Source: Candidatus Kuenenia stuttgartensis (lineage in GTDB: Bacteria > Planctomycetota > Planctomycetia > Planctomycetales > Planctomycetaceae). Taken from it: 36,719 bases of DNA. Below the pieces are notes generated by a model. That model searched no databases, was not told the origin of the DNA, and was given only the letters and a program-made list of their open reading frames with translations. Made by a program: the position numbers and the translations under genes. Where the stretch lies: contig CAMDRI010000040.1 of NCBI GenBank assembly GCA_945906725.1, forward strand, positions 1-36,719, written 5' to 3'. Of the stretch, positions 7,689-16,596 are shown in pieces (the first letter of the stretch is position 1; each line of letters begins with the position of its first letter).

Positions 7689-8620
7689 AACGCGACTTGA
7701 CTCACACCTTTGAGCGCCAGGATCTGTCGCACTTCGGTCGGCGTCGCGATCTCCAGCGAAAGCTCGGCCAGGATGCCGCGAATCTTGCGAACCTGGTCGG
7801 CGTTCGATTTTGCAAGTTCCCCTTTGCCGAGGTAGAGGTTGTCTTCCAGGCCGACGCGTACATTGCCACCCATGATCGCGCCGGTCGTGACAAAGTTCGT
7901 TTGGTGCTTTCCGGCGGCAAGGATCGACCAGACGTAGTCGCGGCCGAAAAGCTTGTCGGCGATGCGGCGCATGTGCAGCAGGTTTTCGATATCGCAACCG
8001 ATACCTCCCAGGATGCCGAAGATCGACTGCACAAAAAACGGCGGCTTGGCCAACCCTCGATCGACGAAGTAAGCGAGGTTGTAGAGGTGGCCGATGTCGT
8101 AGCATTCAAACTCGAACCGCGTGCCGCAGCCTCGGCCGAGCTTTTCGAGAATCGTTTCGATGTCGGCGAATGTGTTTTTGAAGATGAAGTCGCGAGTTCG
8201 TTCGAGGTACTGAGTCTCCCACGGATGTTGCCAATTCGAAAATTTGTCGATCGCAGGAAACAAACCGAAGTTCATCGAGCCCATGTTGCACGAGCACATC
8301 TCCGGTTGCAGCCGCAACGGCGCGGCGAGCCGCTGCTCGACCGTCATGTTGTGCCCGCCACCCGTCGTGATGTTGATGATCGCATCGGTGCGCTGCTTGA
8401 TCTGTGGCAGGAATTCCAAAAAGACTTCCGCGCTCGGCGTCGGACAGCCGGTCTGCGGTTCGCGAGCGTGCAGATGCAAAATCGCCGCACCGGCTTCGGC
8501 CGCCTCGACCGCGCTGGTCGCGATTTGATCGGGAGTGATCGGCAAATACGGCGACATCGTCGGTGTGTGAATCGCACCCGTGACCGCGCAAGTGATGATG
8601 ACCTTTCGAGTCGCTGCCAT
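7685..8620 (-). CDS. Beta-keto acid cleavage enzyme (BKACE, DUF849)
   Basis: Product of 311 residues, normal for the BKACE family (Kce of lysine fermentation and relatives), which cleave a beta-keto acid with acetyl-CoA into acetoacetate and a CoA ester. The N-terminus KVIITCAVTGAIHTPTMSP, the zinc-ligand motif AAILHLHAREP (residues about 45-55), INITTGGGHN, and the late zinc-ligand Glu in GGNVRVGLEDNLYL are all in place. The barrel is complete. It ends in a 4-bp overlap with the convergent DinB gene. The immediate context does not reveal the keto acid used; carnitine or amino-acid catabolism are common roles of the family. Confidence 0.92.
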   Translation of the reverse strand: MAATRKVIITCAVTGAIHTPTMSPYLPITPDQIATSAVEAAEAGAAILHLHAREPQTGCPTPSAEVFLEFLPQIKQRTDAIINITTGGGHNMTVEQRLAAPLRLQPEMCSCNMGSMNFGLFPAIDKFSNWQHPWETQYLERTRDFIFKNTFADIETILEKLGRGCGTRFEFECYDIGHLYNLAYFVDRGLAKPPFFVQSIFGILGGIGCDIENLLHMRRIADKLFGRDYVWSILAAGKHQTNFVTTGAIMGGNVRVGLEDNLYLGKGELAKSNADQVRKIRGILAELSLEIATPTEVRQILALKGVSQVAF

Positions 8621-8971
8621 CGCTGTTCTCCCGGCTGATTAGTCTGCTGCGGCGGCTGCCGGCCGCAGGATCGGGCGAGGATCGTAACGGCAAGTGGCGG
8701 ATGCGTCTCGTCCGCCATCGGCGGATCGGCATCGGAATGTTGCGACCGCGTTTGGAAAACTGTGACGGTCGCGTTGACACGTCCGATCCGGAAAAGTTTG
8801 TGCCCCCTGATTCGCCTGCCGATGCTTCGCAGCCCGCAAAGTCGTGAAGCGGTTTTTGGCGGACGCCGACGATCGTGACGATCGGATCAATTGTTCGTAT
8901 CCGCTTCGACGATCCCGGAAGAGCTGAAGCTCGCGACATTGGTCGCAATCCGACCGGCAAGGACGCCGCAC
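8621..8971. other. Intergenic region between divergent genes
   Basis: This 351-bp gap separates the start of the BKACE gene (minus) from the start of the phosphodiesterase gene (plus), so it must hold both promoters. Two GC-rich inverted repeats are visible: CTGCGGC/GCCGCAG (8647-8668, 8-nt loop) and GGCGGA/TCCGCC (8696-8716), the second followed by another GGCGGA at 8720-8725 that could compete for the same partner. A TTGACA occurs near 8774 on the plus strand but without a good -10 at the right distance. No gene is seen. Confidence 0.45.
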
Positions 8972-11900
8972 ATGAGTCGATACTCGTCGAAACTGCCCCT
9001 GGTGCCATGCGCCCACAATCGTTGGCATGCGCTGAGCATGTGCTTCTTTGCGTCGCTGGCTCTCGTGGGCTGTTCACACTCGTCCTCCACGACAGGGCAT
9101 TCGTTTGCAACAAAACAACCAGAAGCCGACGGGGACACGGTCTCTGTTTTTAGCACGGTGGGTTGGACTGATACCGGCATCGAGGTCACGGAAGGGGAGC
9201 CGATTTCGATCTCGGCCAGCGGCCGTGTCGTCGTGCGACAATCCGATCGTTGGGGACAGAAGTTCGAAGCGACCGTCAATCCGGAAGGGACATTCCTCGT
9301 TCACGACGGAATCCAAGATCAGAAATTTCCCCTGCCGAGCGGCAATCACGGCCCGGCTCCCTGCTTCTGCCTGATCGGTCGGATTGGCGATGACGGCAAA
9401 CCGTTTTTCGTCGGCAAGACCAAGAGCTGGCCGGCATCCGCGAGTGGCCAACTGCAACTTGCGGTCAACGATTTCGATCCCAGCGACAGCGAAGGTGCTT
9501 TTCACGTGCAGATCACGAGGCCGAAACTCGTGCAGCCGATGGCCTATGAAGAGGTCATCCCCACAACCGACAACAACGGCTCGCCGATGTCAAATTGCCA
9601 AGCGGTCGTTTTCTATGTCGATGGTCTGCGGCCCGACGTCGTGCGCGAGATGGCGACGATGGGACACCTGCCGAACATCAAGTCGCTGTTTCTGGACAAT
9701 GGGTGCTGGATGTCCAACTGCTTCACGGCGTTTCCATCTGACACGATCACCTCAAACGGGACGATGTGGACCGGCTGCTTCTCCGACCGTCACGGCTTGA
9801 AAGGTCAAGTGCGGTTCTGCCGACAACGGCTTTCGTCACAATCCTATCTCGATCCACTCGGTCCCAGCCGCAGTGCGCGGTTGCTGTCGCCACAAGGACT
9901 GGATCGAGCACTGGTCGACGGCCAATCGACCGCGCGAAAGATGATCTACGGCCACAAGGAAGGTCATCACTGGAAGCACTCGCTGACCAGCGACATCAAA
10001 CCGTTGTACGAACTGCTGCGCAGCGAAGGACGCGACTGGGCAACCGGCGTATTGCCCATCATGACCGAAACGCCGCCACCACTGTGGAGCCGCAGCCTCG
10101 CCCGAACCGTGCCACACTTCCAAGCCAACGACGCCTGGCAGTACATCGACGATGCAAACGCCAACTACGCCGTACGACAACTCATGCCGCGTGAGCAACC
10201 GGTGATGATCGTCTGGCTCCCGGAAACGGATTCCGTCAGCCACAAAGAATGTCGAGGCCAATTCGGTGCGACGCGGCGTACGATCGCTCGTGCCGATCAG
10301 CTCATTGGGCAGATCGTGGCCGAGTTCAAAGCTCAGGATCGGTTGCGCTCGACCTACTTCTGCCTTGTCAGTGATCACGGACATCACGGGGGACGAACGG
10401 GACACCTGTCGCTGTTCGACTTTGCTCACGAGTTGTTCTATCGCCCGCGAGAGCTCGACGCTGACGGACGCTGGATCGGCGGCGGACTGGGCGTCACGGT
10501 GCGACAACATCGCGAACGAGCTCATCACGATGGCGACGGCGGTCGCGAGTTCGTCTTCATCGACGGTGACTCCGACGGAGCCGCCCGCATCTATTTTCCG
10601 AAGGGCCATTATCGCAGCGGAGACTGGTCCGGCCCGAATCGCCCCGCAGACTTGCTGACCTATCGGCTTGCCGAGCATTTGCCGCCGATCAATTTGGTCG
10701 ACTTCCTCGCCCGCGCGGAATTCAACAACCCCGAAGGTCAACAGCAAGAGCGCGGCCGCAATGAGCCGGACAGATTGTTTGATGAGTCTGCGAATCGTCA
10801 ACGAGCGATTGACCTCGTGCTGATGAAACTCGGCGAGAACTCGGTGCTCGTAACGACCTCCGACCGCGGATCAGCCATCATCGAACGACGGCCGATCGAT
10901 CGCACGGCGACCGATGCGATCCGCTGGGAATTGCGATACTCCGTCGTCAACAACGTGCAGCCGACCGCCGATGGGCAAGTCACATTCGACGTCGTCGAGA
11001 ATGCGCTGCGCGATCCGCTCGGACTCACGCAAGCGGTCGATGGCAGCTTCCTCCGCGAATGGCACAACGAACGCGAGTGGCTCGAAGCGCAGACACCGAC
11101 TCAATACCCCGACTCTGTGGTCACGCTCTCAAGGCACATGCTCTGGCAGAGCAACATCGCTCCCCAAGAGGCCGATGCCGCTCCCGACTTGGTCATCACC
11201 GCACGCCCTGGTTGGTATTTCGGCAACGACAGCTCACCCGGCACGATGCACGGCTATCCGCTGGCTGACTCGATGCGCGCCTGCATGTTCGTCGCCGGCC
11301 CGAACATTCGCCGAGGTGCCCGCATCGACTCCCCCTGCCGATTGGTGGACCTCACGCCGACACTGCTCGACATGGTGGGAAGCGAGACTCGCATGGATCA
11401 CTTCGACGGCCAGCCGATTCACGCGATCTATCAACCCACGACGCCGCACTTGCCGACGCCGATGTTCTCGAAGCACATTCAGCAAGTGCAGCTGCCGATC
11501 CAAACTGCAGCGGCGGATGATGCAGACGGGCTGGCCTCGAAGATCGAACAGCTCGGCAACAACGGTGACATTACCCTAACCTCCGGCCAAGTCATGCGAG
11601 CCGTCTTCTGGGACTCAGTCGATCTGAAGGCGTGGCAGCCGGTCAGCTACAAACCGGTCGCCGAGTACCCGGACCAGCCGCTGACGATCAACCATCCCGC
11701 CAGCCCCTATGACCTCAACAATCTCGCCTACAACGCGGTGCTGCTCACCGAACTGAGCGTCTTTCGAATCATAGACGATGTGATTTCACCGCTGACTCGC
11801 GGCCGCAAACCTTTCATGACCGCGACTGATCGAGTGGACTTGCTGTTGCGACACCACCGCAGCGCCTGGGTCTCCGAAAGCGCGAACGTCATCGATCTGA

Positions 11901-12256
11901 CCAACGCGACGATCTGGGATTACCAGTTCTCCTCGCAAACCAACATGCGCCGCATCGACTCTGCTGTCGACTACGTCCAGCACCGCAGCCAGGACATCGA
12001 ACGCAAGGTCGCCGACATCGCTGAGCAACCGGAGATACCCGGCTCGCGTCTGCTGCACGGTTCCGTCAATGCCACGCAAAAAGGATTTTGGAATGTTTAT
12101 GGCTTCGTCCAACGAATGCTCGGGCAATTTCTCGACGAGACACTGATACAAGGCATCGAGAACTCGACGGATCGCACGTTGAATGCCGCCCGCCCAATGC
12201 CCGCGGAAGTTCGATCGACTCGTCGTCAGGAACCAGCCGATCCTGAACGGCGCTGA
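8972..12256 (+). CDS. Lipoprotein with PA-IL-like lectin fold and alkaline-phosphatase-superfamily phosphodiesterase
   Basis: Product of 1094 residues from the ATG at 8972, preceded by AAGGA. A basic start and hydrophobic stretch end in the lipobox LVGC (Cys34), predicting a lipid-anchored exported protein. Residues about 56-182 look like a PA-IL/LecA-type galactose-binding beta sandwich (WTDTGIEVTEGE, LIGRIGDDGKPFFVG, LQLAVNDFDPSDSEG). From about 205 a type I phosphodiesterase/nucleotide pyrophosphatase domain follows: VFYVDGLRPDVV (metal Asp), TAFPSDTITSNGTMWTG with the probable nucleophile Thr258, LPETDSVSH, VSDHGHHGG and GTMHGYPLADS. The last 270 or so residues match nothing I recognise. 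The protein probably cleaves phosphodiesters or sulfate/phosphonate esters on glycans. Its end overlaps the convergent cobA-hemD gene by 31 bp. Confidence 0.83.
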   Translation: MSRYSSKLPLVPCAHNRWHALSMCFFASLALVGCSHSSSTTGHSFATKQPEADGDTVSVFSTVGWTDTGIEVTEGEPISISASGRVVVRQSDRWGQKFEATVNPEGTFLVHDGIQDQKFPLPSGNHGPAPCFCLIGRIGDDGKPFFVGKTKSWPASASGQLQLAVNDFDPSDSEGAFHVQITRPKLVQPMAYEEVIPTTDNNGSPMSNCQAVVFYVDGLRPDVVREMATMGHLPNIKSLFLDNGCWMSNCFTAFPSDTITSNGTMWTGCFSDRHGLKGQVRFCRQRLSSQSYLDPLGPSRSARLLSPQGLDRALVDGQSTARKMIYGHKEGHHWKHSLTSDIKPLYELLRSEGRDWATGVLPIMTETPPPLWSRSLARTVPHFQANDAWQYIDDANANYAVRQLMPREQPVMIVWLPETDSVSHKECRGQFGATRRTIARADQLIGQIVAEFKAQDRLRSTYFCLVSDHGHHGGRTGHLSLFDFAHELFYRPRELDADGRWIGGGLGVTVRQHRERAHHDGDGGREFVFIDGDSDGAARIYFPKGHYRSGDWSGPNRPADLLTYRLAEHLPPINLVDFLARAEFNNPEGQQQERGRNEPDRLFDESANRQRAIDLVLMKLGENSVLVTTSDRGSAIIERRPIDRTATDAIRWELRYSVVNNVQPTADGQVTFDVVENALRDPLGLTQAVDGSFLREWHNEREWLEAQTPTQYPDSVVTLSRHMLWQSNIAPQEADAAPDLVITARPGWYFGNDSSPGTMHGYPLADSMRACMFVAGPNIRRGARIDSPCRLVDLTPTLLDMVGSETRMDHFDGQPIHAIYQPTTPHLPTPMFSKHIQQVQLPIQTAAADDADGLASKIEQLGNNGDITLTSGQVMRAVFWDSVDLKAWQPVSYKPVAEYPDQPLTINHPASPYDLNNLAYNAVLLTELSVFRIIDDVISPLTRGRKPFMTATDRVDLLLRHHRSAWVSESANVIDLTNATIWDYQFSSQTNMRRIDSAVDYVQHRSQDIERKVADIAEQPEIPGSRLLHGSVNATQKGFWNVYGFVQRMLGQFLDETLIQGIENSTDRTLNAARPMPAEVRSTRRQEPADPERR

Positions 12257-13797
12257 TAAGCCTCTTCCCGCTCGACCCGCTCAATCGCCGACAGAATTCC
12301 ATCCCATGTGTGCTGGGTTGCCTCAGCGGAGACCGGCAAACCGATTTCCTGACACACGGCCGAAGTCACGGGACTGATACTGGCGATCCGAATCTTTCCG
12401 CCAAGTCGCGTTCGCGCCGCCTCTGGAACCAATCGCACCACGTTTCGAGCAATTGCCGGACTGCTGACTCCAATCCAATCAAGTTGCCCAGCAATCAATC
12501 GCTGATTCATCTCATCCGGCCATGAGACCACGTCCCGATGTTGATAGACGACGACCTCTTCAAGCCGCGCTCCCGCCGCCGTCAACTCCGTTCGCAAGAC
12601 CTCACGCACGCGATTGGCTCGCGCCCACAAGACTCGCCGACCACTCACCTGCGGGCACAATGCGGCAGCGAGGTGCTCCGCCCGATATGACTCCGGCACA
12701 ACATCCGCCCGCAATTGGAATTCGTTCAACGCGGCCGCCGTCGAGGGACCAATTGCCGCCAGCCGTGCTTTCACCAGCCATCGTGCATCACCGCCGAGTT
12801 CCCACATCCGACCCAATAACGCCCGCACACCGTTCGCACTCGTGAAGACGATCCAGTCGAACTTGCCAACGCGCCGCAGCATGCTATCGACGGAATCCCA
12901 CGACTCCGGTGCCTCGATCTCCAACGTCGGCATGAGGACCGGTTCGGCACCCAATTCAAAGATCCGATCGATCTGTAAATCCGCTTGCTCATCCGCGCGC
13001 GTCACACCAATCCGACGACCGAACAACGGACGTTTCTCAAACCACGCTAGTCGTTCTCGCTGTTGCACGCATTCGCCGACGATGATCAACGACGGCGGAC
13101 GCAAACCCGCCGATGCCACTTGTTCGGCTATCGTCACCAATGTTGCCGTCACGGTTTGCTGCGACGGCCAACTCGCATGACTGATGACTGCGACCGGCGT
13201 GCTGACATTCTTTCCCGCCGTGATCAGTGAATCCGCGATCTGCTTGAGACGATGCCAGCCCATGTAGAAAACCAAGGTTCCCGGAAACGCCGCCAGGACT
13301 TTGTAATCCAAACTTGAAGCGTCCTTCGTCGGGTTCTCGTGCCCCGTGATGAACGCGACCGCTGACGCGTGATCGCGATGCGTTACCGAGAAGCCGGCGT
13401 ACTCCCCCGCAGCAACCGCTGCCGTCACCCCCGGCACGACTTCAAACGGAATCCCTGCCTCTGCCAACGCGGCCGCTTCCTCGCTGCCCCGTCCGAATAC
13501 AAATGGATCGCCACCCTTCAGACGAACAACGATCTTTCCCAACCTGGCGGCCGCCATGAGCCGCTGATTGATTTCCTCCTGATCCAAATGCCGCTCGCCC
13601 CCCGCCGATACGCGACACGTTCGCTCGGCCTTCGCTTTCGAGTGGCGCAGCAAAATCGGATTCACCAGACCGTCGTACAAGATGACATCCGCCCGCCGCA
13701 GACATTCCAACCCGCGCAGCGTCAACAGCCCCGGATCTCCCGGCCCTGCTCCCACCAAATAGACTTTTCCGACGGACGCAGACACGAGCAGCCTCAC
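12226..13797 (-). CDS. cobA-hemD: Fused uroporphyrinogen-III C-methyltransferase / uroporphyrinogen-III synthase
   Basis: Product of 523 residues with two enzymes in one chain. Residues about 10-250 are the SAM-dependent methyltransferase CobA/SUMT (VYLVGAGPGDPGLLTLRG, VVRLKGGDPFVFGRG, VVPGVTAAVAAGEYAG), making precorrin-2 for siroheme and B12. Residues about 260-510 are HemD (RIGVTRADEQAD, DWIVFTSANGVRAL, AAIGPSTAAAL), which closes hydroxymethylbilane to uroporphyrinogen III. The start is GTG at 13797. It lies on the same strand as the ribosomal operon but behind its terminator, so it needs its own promoter or readthrough. Its 3' end overlaps the phosphodiesterase gene by 31 bp. Confidence 0.92.
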   Translation of the reverse strand: MRLLVSASVGKVYLVGAGPGDPGLLTLRGLECLRRADVILYDGLVNPILLRHSKAKAERTCRVSAGGERHLDQEEINQRLMAAARLGKIVVRLKGGDPFVFGRGSEEAAALAEAGIPFEVVPGVTAAVAAGEYAGFSVTHRDHASAVAFITGHENPTKDASSLDYKVLAAFPGTLVFYMGWHRLKQIADSLITAGKNVSTPVAVISHASWPSQQTVTATLVTIAEQVASAGLRPPSLIIVGECVQQRERLAWFEKRPLFGRRIGVTRADEQADLQIDRIFELGAEPVLMPTLEIEAPESWDSVDSMLRRVGKFDWIVFTSANGVRALLGRMWELGGDARWLVKARLAAIGPSTAAALNEFQLRADVVPESYRAEHLAAALCPQVSGRRVLWARANRVREVLRTELTAAGARLEEVVVYQHRDVVSWPDEMNQRLIAGQLDWIGVSSPAIARNVVRLVPEAARTRLGGKIRIASISPVTSAVCQEIGLPVSAEATQHTWDGILSAIERVEREEAYQRRSGSAGS

Positions 13798-13842
13798 ACC
13801 AAGACAAGTTTTCCGCGCAGCGTATCGGTGTCACCACCAACG

Positions 13843-13875
13843 AAAAAGCCCGATGGCTTCGCAGCCACCGGGCTT
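13843..13875 (-). terminator. Intrinsic terminator of the ribosomal operon
   Basis: On the minus strand AAGCCCG plus GTGGCT pairs with AGCCAT plus CGGGCTT around a short GCGA loop, with one C-A mismatch, and a run of five T follows. It begins 21 nt after the rplQ stop, which is where a rho-independent terminator for the alpha operon should be. Confidence 0.88.
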
Positions 13876-13896
13876 GAGATCAATTCTGCCGTTGAG

Positions 13897-14439
13897 TTAC
13901 GACTTACCCTCGACCGTCAGACGAGTCAGCTCGCCGACGAATTCCAAGAACGCCAACTGGGCTGCATCACCCAATCGACGCTTCGCGATGTGAACCACGC
14001 GAGTGTATCCACCCGGTCGATCCTCGAATCGCGGAGCAAGTTTCTCGATCAACAAAAGGACGACGTCGTTGCTTCGCAGCACATCGAACAGCCGGCGACG
14101 ATGATGGATGTACTTGCCTTGCGCTTTAAGCCAAGCCTGACCTGCGTCTGTCGCTCGCCAAGCTTTGTATTCGTCGCTGCCACGAGCATGCGGGCAAGCA
14201 ATTTGATTAGCGTCATCCCGACACTTCTTCGCTTTCACAGCCGTCGTGACCAGCTTCTCGATAAACGGACGAACTTCCTTGGCTTTCGCCAAAGTCGTCC
14301 GAATTCGGCCATTCGCCTTGGCGGCCCCGGCGGCCTCTTGATCGCAGGTCAGGATCAAACAGCGAGCCATATTGCGCATCAGTGCATGACGATGCGAACT
14401 ATTTCGTCCCAGATGTCGGCCGCGAAGTCTGTGCCGCAT
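13897..14439 (-). CDS. rplQ: 50S ribosomal protein L17
   Basis: Product of 180 residues. L17 sits at the exit tunnel side of the large subunit. The start (MRHRLRGRHLGRNSSHRHALMRN) and the end (RFEDRPGGYTRVVHI, RRLGDAAQLAFLEFV) are typical. Between about residue 66 and 112 there is an extra segment compared with the 120-130 residue bacterial norm, holding KKCRDDANQIACPHARG and a basic KYIHHRRR stretch. It has two Cys and a His but no clear zinc site. Last gene of the ribosomal cluster, directly followed by the terminator. Confidence 0.95.
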   Translation of the reverse strand: MRHRLRGRHLGRNSSHRHALMRNMARCLILTCDQEAAGAAKANGRIRTTLAKAKEVRPFIEKLVTTAVKAKKCRDDANQIACPHARGSDEYKAWRATDAGQAWLKAQGKYIHHRRRLFDVLRSNDVVLLLIEKLAPRFEDRPGGYTRVVHIAKRRLGDAAQLAFLEFVGELTRLTVEGKS

Positions 14440-14513
14440 GATCGATCACCAAAATCTTTCTACATCTCAGTTCGCCGGTTGTCGCTCTTTGCCCGGCATG
14501 TTCCGACCGATCG

Positions 14514-15530
14514 CTACCTCGCGGCGAGCGACCGGGACATTTTCATCCCCATTCGGAGACCAATCACACTCAAACGCTCACGGACCTCAACCAGCGTGGT
14601 TTCGCCGAAGTTCCGCACTTGCAACAACTGGTCCTCACTGCGAGTGACCAAGTCGCGAATCGTGTTGATCCCTTCCGATTCCAGACAGTTGGTCGCGCGA
14701 ACCGATAAGTTCAACTCCGCCAAACTTTGATTAAGCTTCTCTTCCAATTCCAAATCGACGGGTGAGTACCCGGTCGAGTCCAGCATGCCACGCAGTCCGC
14801 CTTCGGGACTGATCTCAGCACCCGCTTCACGAAACGAGACAAACGGAGTGAGGTGCTTGCGAAGAATTTTCGCTGCCTCCACCACAGCCATCTCTGGAGT
14901 GATAGTCCCGTTTGTCCAGACTTCCAGATTCAGTTTGTCGTAATTCGTTCGCTGACCGACTCGGCAATCTTCGATCTTATACCGCACACGAACGACCGGT
15001 GAGAAAATCGCATCCAGCAACAGAAGTCCCGGTTCCTCGTCATGCGACGCATGATGCTCGGATGCCGGGATGTAGCTGCGTCCATTCTCAACGGTGAGTT
15101 CCATGTTGAATGGCACGTCGTCGGTCATCGTGGCGATGATTAAATTCTTGTTGAGCACTTCAACCTGGTCGCTGCAAATAATGTCACCGGCGGTCACGAC
15201 GCCACGCTGATGCCGCTCGATTCGCAACGTCTTCTGCGTGGAACTGTGATTTTTGACCACGACCGATTTGATGTTCAAACAAATGTCAGTGACGTCTTCG
15301 ACCACGCCGGGAACCGTCATGAATTCGTGCTGCACCCCTTGGATGCGCACTTTCGTAATCGAACTACCTTCCAAACTAGTCAGCATGATCCGCCGCAGGC
15401 TGTTCCCAATTGTCGCTCCGAATCCGCGTTCAAACGGCTCGGCGACAAACATGCCATACATCGGAGTGGCCGTCGTCGGGACCAACTGCACCCTGCTCGG
15501 AAGTTCCAGACCTCGCCAACGAATACGCAT
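14514..15530 (-). CDS. rpoA: DNA-directed RNA polymerase subunit alpha
   Basis: Product of 338 residues starting at the ATG at 15530 ([12 protein letters not shown]), which has GGAGG 6 nt upstream; a TTG two codons earlier is less likely. The N-terminal assembly domain carries [20 protein letters not shown], and the C-terminal helix-hairpin-helix domain [16 protein letters not shown] and [12 protein letters not shown] binds UP elements and activators. It lies between rpsK and rplQ; the usual rpsD between rpsK and rpoA is absent and found elsewhere in the window. Confidence 0.97.
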   Translation of the reverse strand: MRIRWRGLELPSRVQLVPTTATPMYGMFVAEPFERGFGATIGNSLRRIMLTSLEGSSITKVRIQGVQHEFMTVPGVVEDVTDICLNIKSVVVKNHSSTQKTLRIERHQRGVVTAGDIICSDQVEVLNKNLIIATMTDDVPFNMELTVENGRSYIPASEHHASHDEEPGLLLLDAIFSPVVRVRYKIEDCRVGQRTNYDKLNLEVWTNGTITPEMAVVEAAKILRKHLTPFVSFREAGAEISPEGGLRGMLDSTGYSPVDLELEEKLNQSLAELNLSVRATNCLESEGINTIRDLVTRSEDQLLQVRNFGETTLVEVRERLSVIGLRMGMKMSRSLAAR

Positions 15531-15601
15531 TGCCAACCTCCACGTAAAACCGAGTCACAATCTCAAACATACCCCTGCTCAGGCCATCCAAAAAAGCAAA
15601 A

Positions 15602-15979
15602 CTACACGCGACGCTTTTTCGGAGGACGACAACCATTGTGCGGCAACGGAGTGATATCCTCGATCGATCGAACTACGATGCCAGAACTTTGCAATCCAGT
15701 AATTGCGCTTTCACGGCCGGAACCGGGACCGTTTACACGCACTTCCATTTCGCGGACCCCGAACTTGGCAGCACGTTCTGCACAGATTTCCGCAGCGCGT
15801 TGAGCTGCGAATGGCGTACTCTTCCGACTGCCCTTGAAGCCAGCCGTCCCGGCCGTCGCCCAGCAAAGTACGTCTCCTGCCGGATCGGTAACAGTCACGA
15901 TCGTATTGTTGAAGGTTGCCTTGATGAAGGCGATCGCCTTGTTAACGTGCCGCCGAACTTTTTTCTTGCCTGCTGCCAC
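15602..15979 (-). CDS. rpsK: 30S ribosomal protein S11
   Basis: Product of 125 residues with the family core [28 protein letters not shown] and the C-terminal [13 protein letters not shown]11 forms part of the small-subunit platform at the E/P site. The start is a GTG at 15979 after GAGAGGCGG. It follows rpsM with an 85-nt gap that contains a small GCCGCC/GGCGGT hairpin. Length is normal. Confidence 0.97.
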   Translation of the reverse strand: MAAGKKKVRRHVNKAIAFIKATFNNTIVTVTDPAGDVLCWATAGTAGFKGSRKSTPFAAQRAAEICAERAAKFGVREMEVRVNGPGSGRESAITGLQSSGIVVRSIEDITPLPHNGCRPPKKRRV

Positions 15980-16064
15980 AGTTCCGCCTCTCTGGTGATT
16001 TCGTTGGGATGCCGCCCTTTGGCGGTCGGTCCATGAGAATCAATCCAAATCGCTAGCACCCAAA

Positions 16065-16451
16065 TCAGTGCTTCATATCCTTAACGCCCTTCTTACCGGC
16101 GACGGTCTTCTTCACACCTTTTCGAGTTCGCGCATTCGTACGCGTCCGTTGGCCTCGCACCGGCAAGTTGCGGCGATGCCGCGTCCCGCGATAACTCTTA
16201 ATGTCCTTCAGTCGACCAATGTCTTGCTGGATTGCGCGGCGCAACTGACCTTCGACCATCACTTCCTTGTCGAGGAAGCCGTTGATCTTGGCGATATTGT
16301 CGTCAGTCAGTTGAGAAGCCTTGATCCGCGGATCGATGCCAAGTTGATGGCACAACCGCAGTGCGACCTTCTGACCGACGCCATACAGGTACGACAATGA
16401 GATATAGACGAACTTGTCGTTCGGAATATCGACACCTTGAATACGAGGCAT
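16065..16451 (-). CDS. rpsM: 30S ribosomal protein S13
   Basis: Product of 128 residues: RIQGVDIPNDKFVYISLSYLYG at the start (split by family motif GVG and GQKVALRLC), YRGTRHRRNLPVRGQRT and NARTRKG at the end. S13 contacts the subunit bridge and P-site tRNA through its basic tail. A strong ribosome site AAAGGAG lies 6 nt before the ATG, overlapping the end of rpmJ 11 nt upstream. Complete and of normal length. Confidence 0.97.
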   Translation of the reverse strand: MPRIQGVDIPNDKFVYISLSYLYGVGQKVALRLCHQLGIDPRIKASQLTDDNIAKINGFLDKEVMVEGQLRRAIQQDIGRLKDIKSYRGTRHRRNLPVRGQRTRTNARTRKGVKKTVAGKKGVKDMKH

Positions 16452-16462
16452 CGCGGCTCCTT

Positions 16463-16579
16463 TTAACCTTGTCGCTGCTTGTGACGTGGATCGAGACTAC
16501 ACACAACGTACATGCGACCACGACGCCGCACAATTTTGCAGCCTTCGCAGATGCGCCGAATACTCGACCGAACCTTCAT
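16463..16579 (-). CDS. rpmJ: 50S ribosomal protein L36, zinc type
   Basis: A small gene of 38 codons plus stop read directly from the sequence: [20 protein letters not shown], then [18 protein letters not shown]. The zinc ligands Cys11, Cys14, Cys27 and His33 are all present, so this is the zinc-binding (C+) form. It lies between secY and rpsM, its normal place, 17 nt after secY. No infA or map gene separates secY from it. Confidence 0.96.
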   Translation of the reverse strand: MKVRSSIRRICEGCKIVRRRGRMYVVCSLDPRHKQRQG

Positions 16580-16596
16580 GACAACCTCAAGACTTC

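Noticed and set aside
9836-10801. Minus-strand open frame of 321 codons
   Set aside because: Antisense to the phosphodiesterase domain; no domain or ribosome site.
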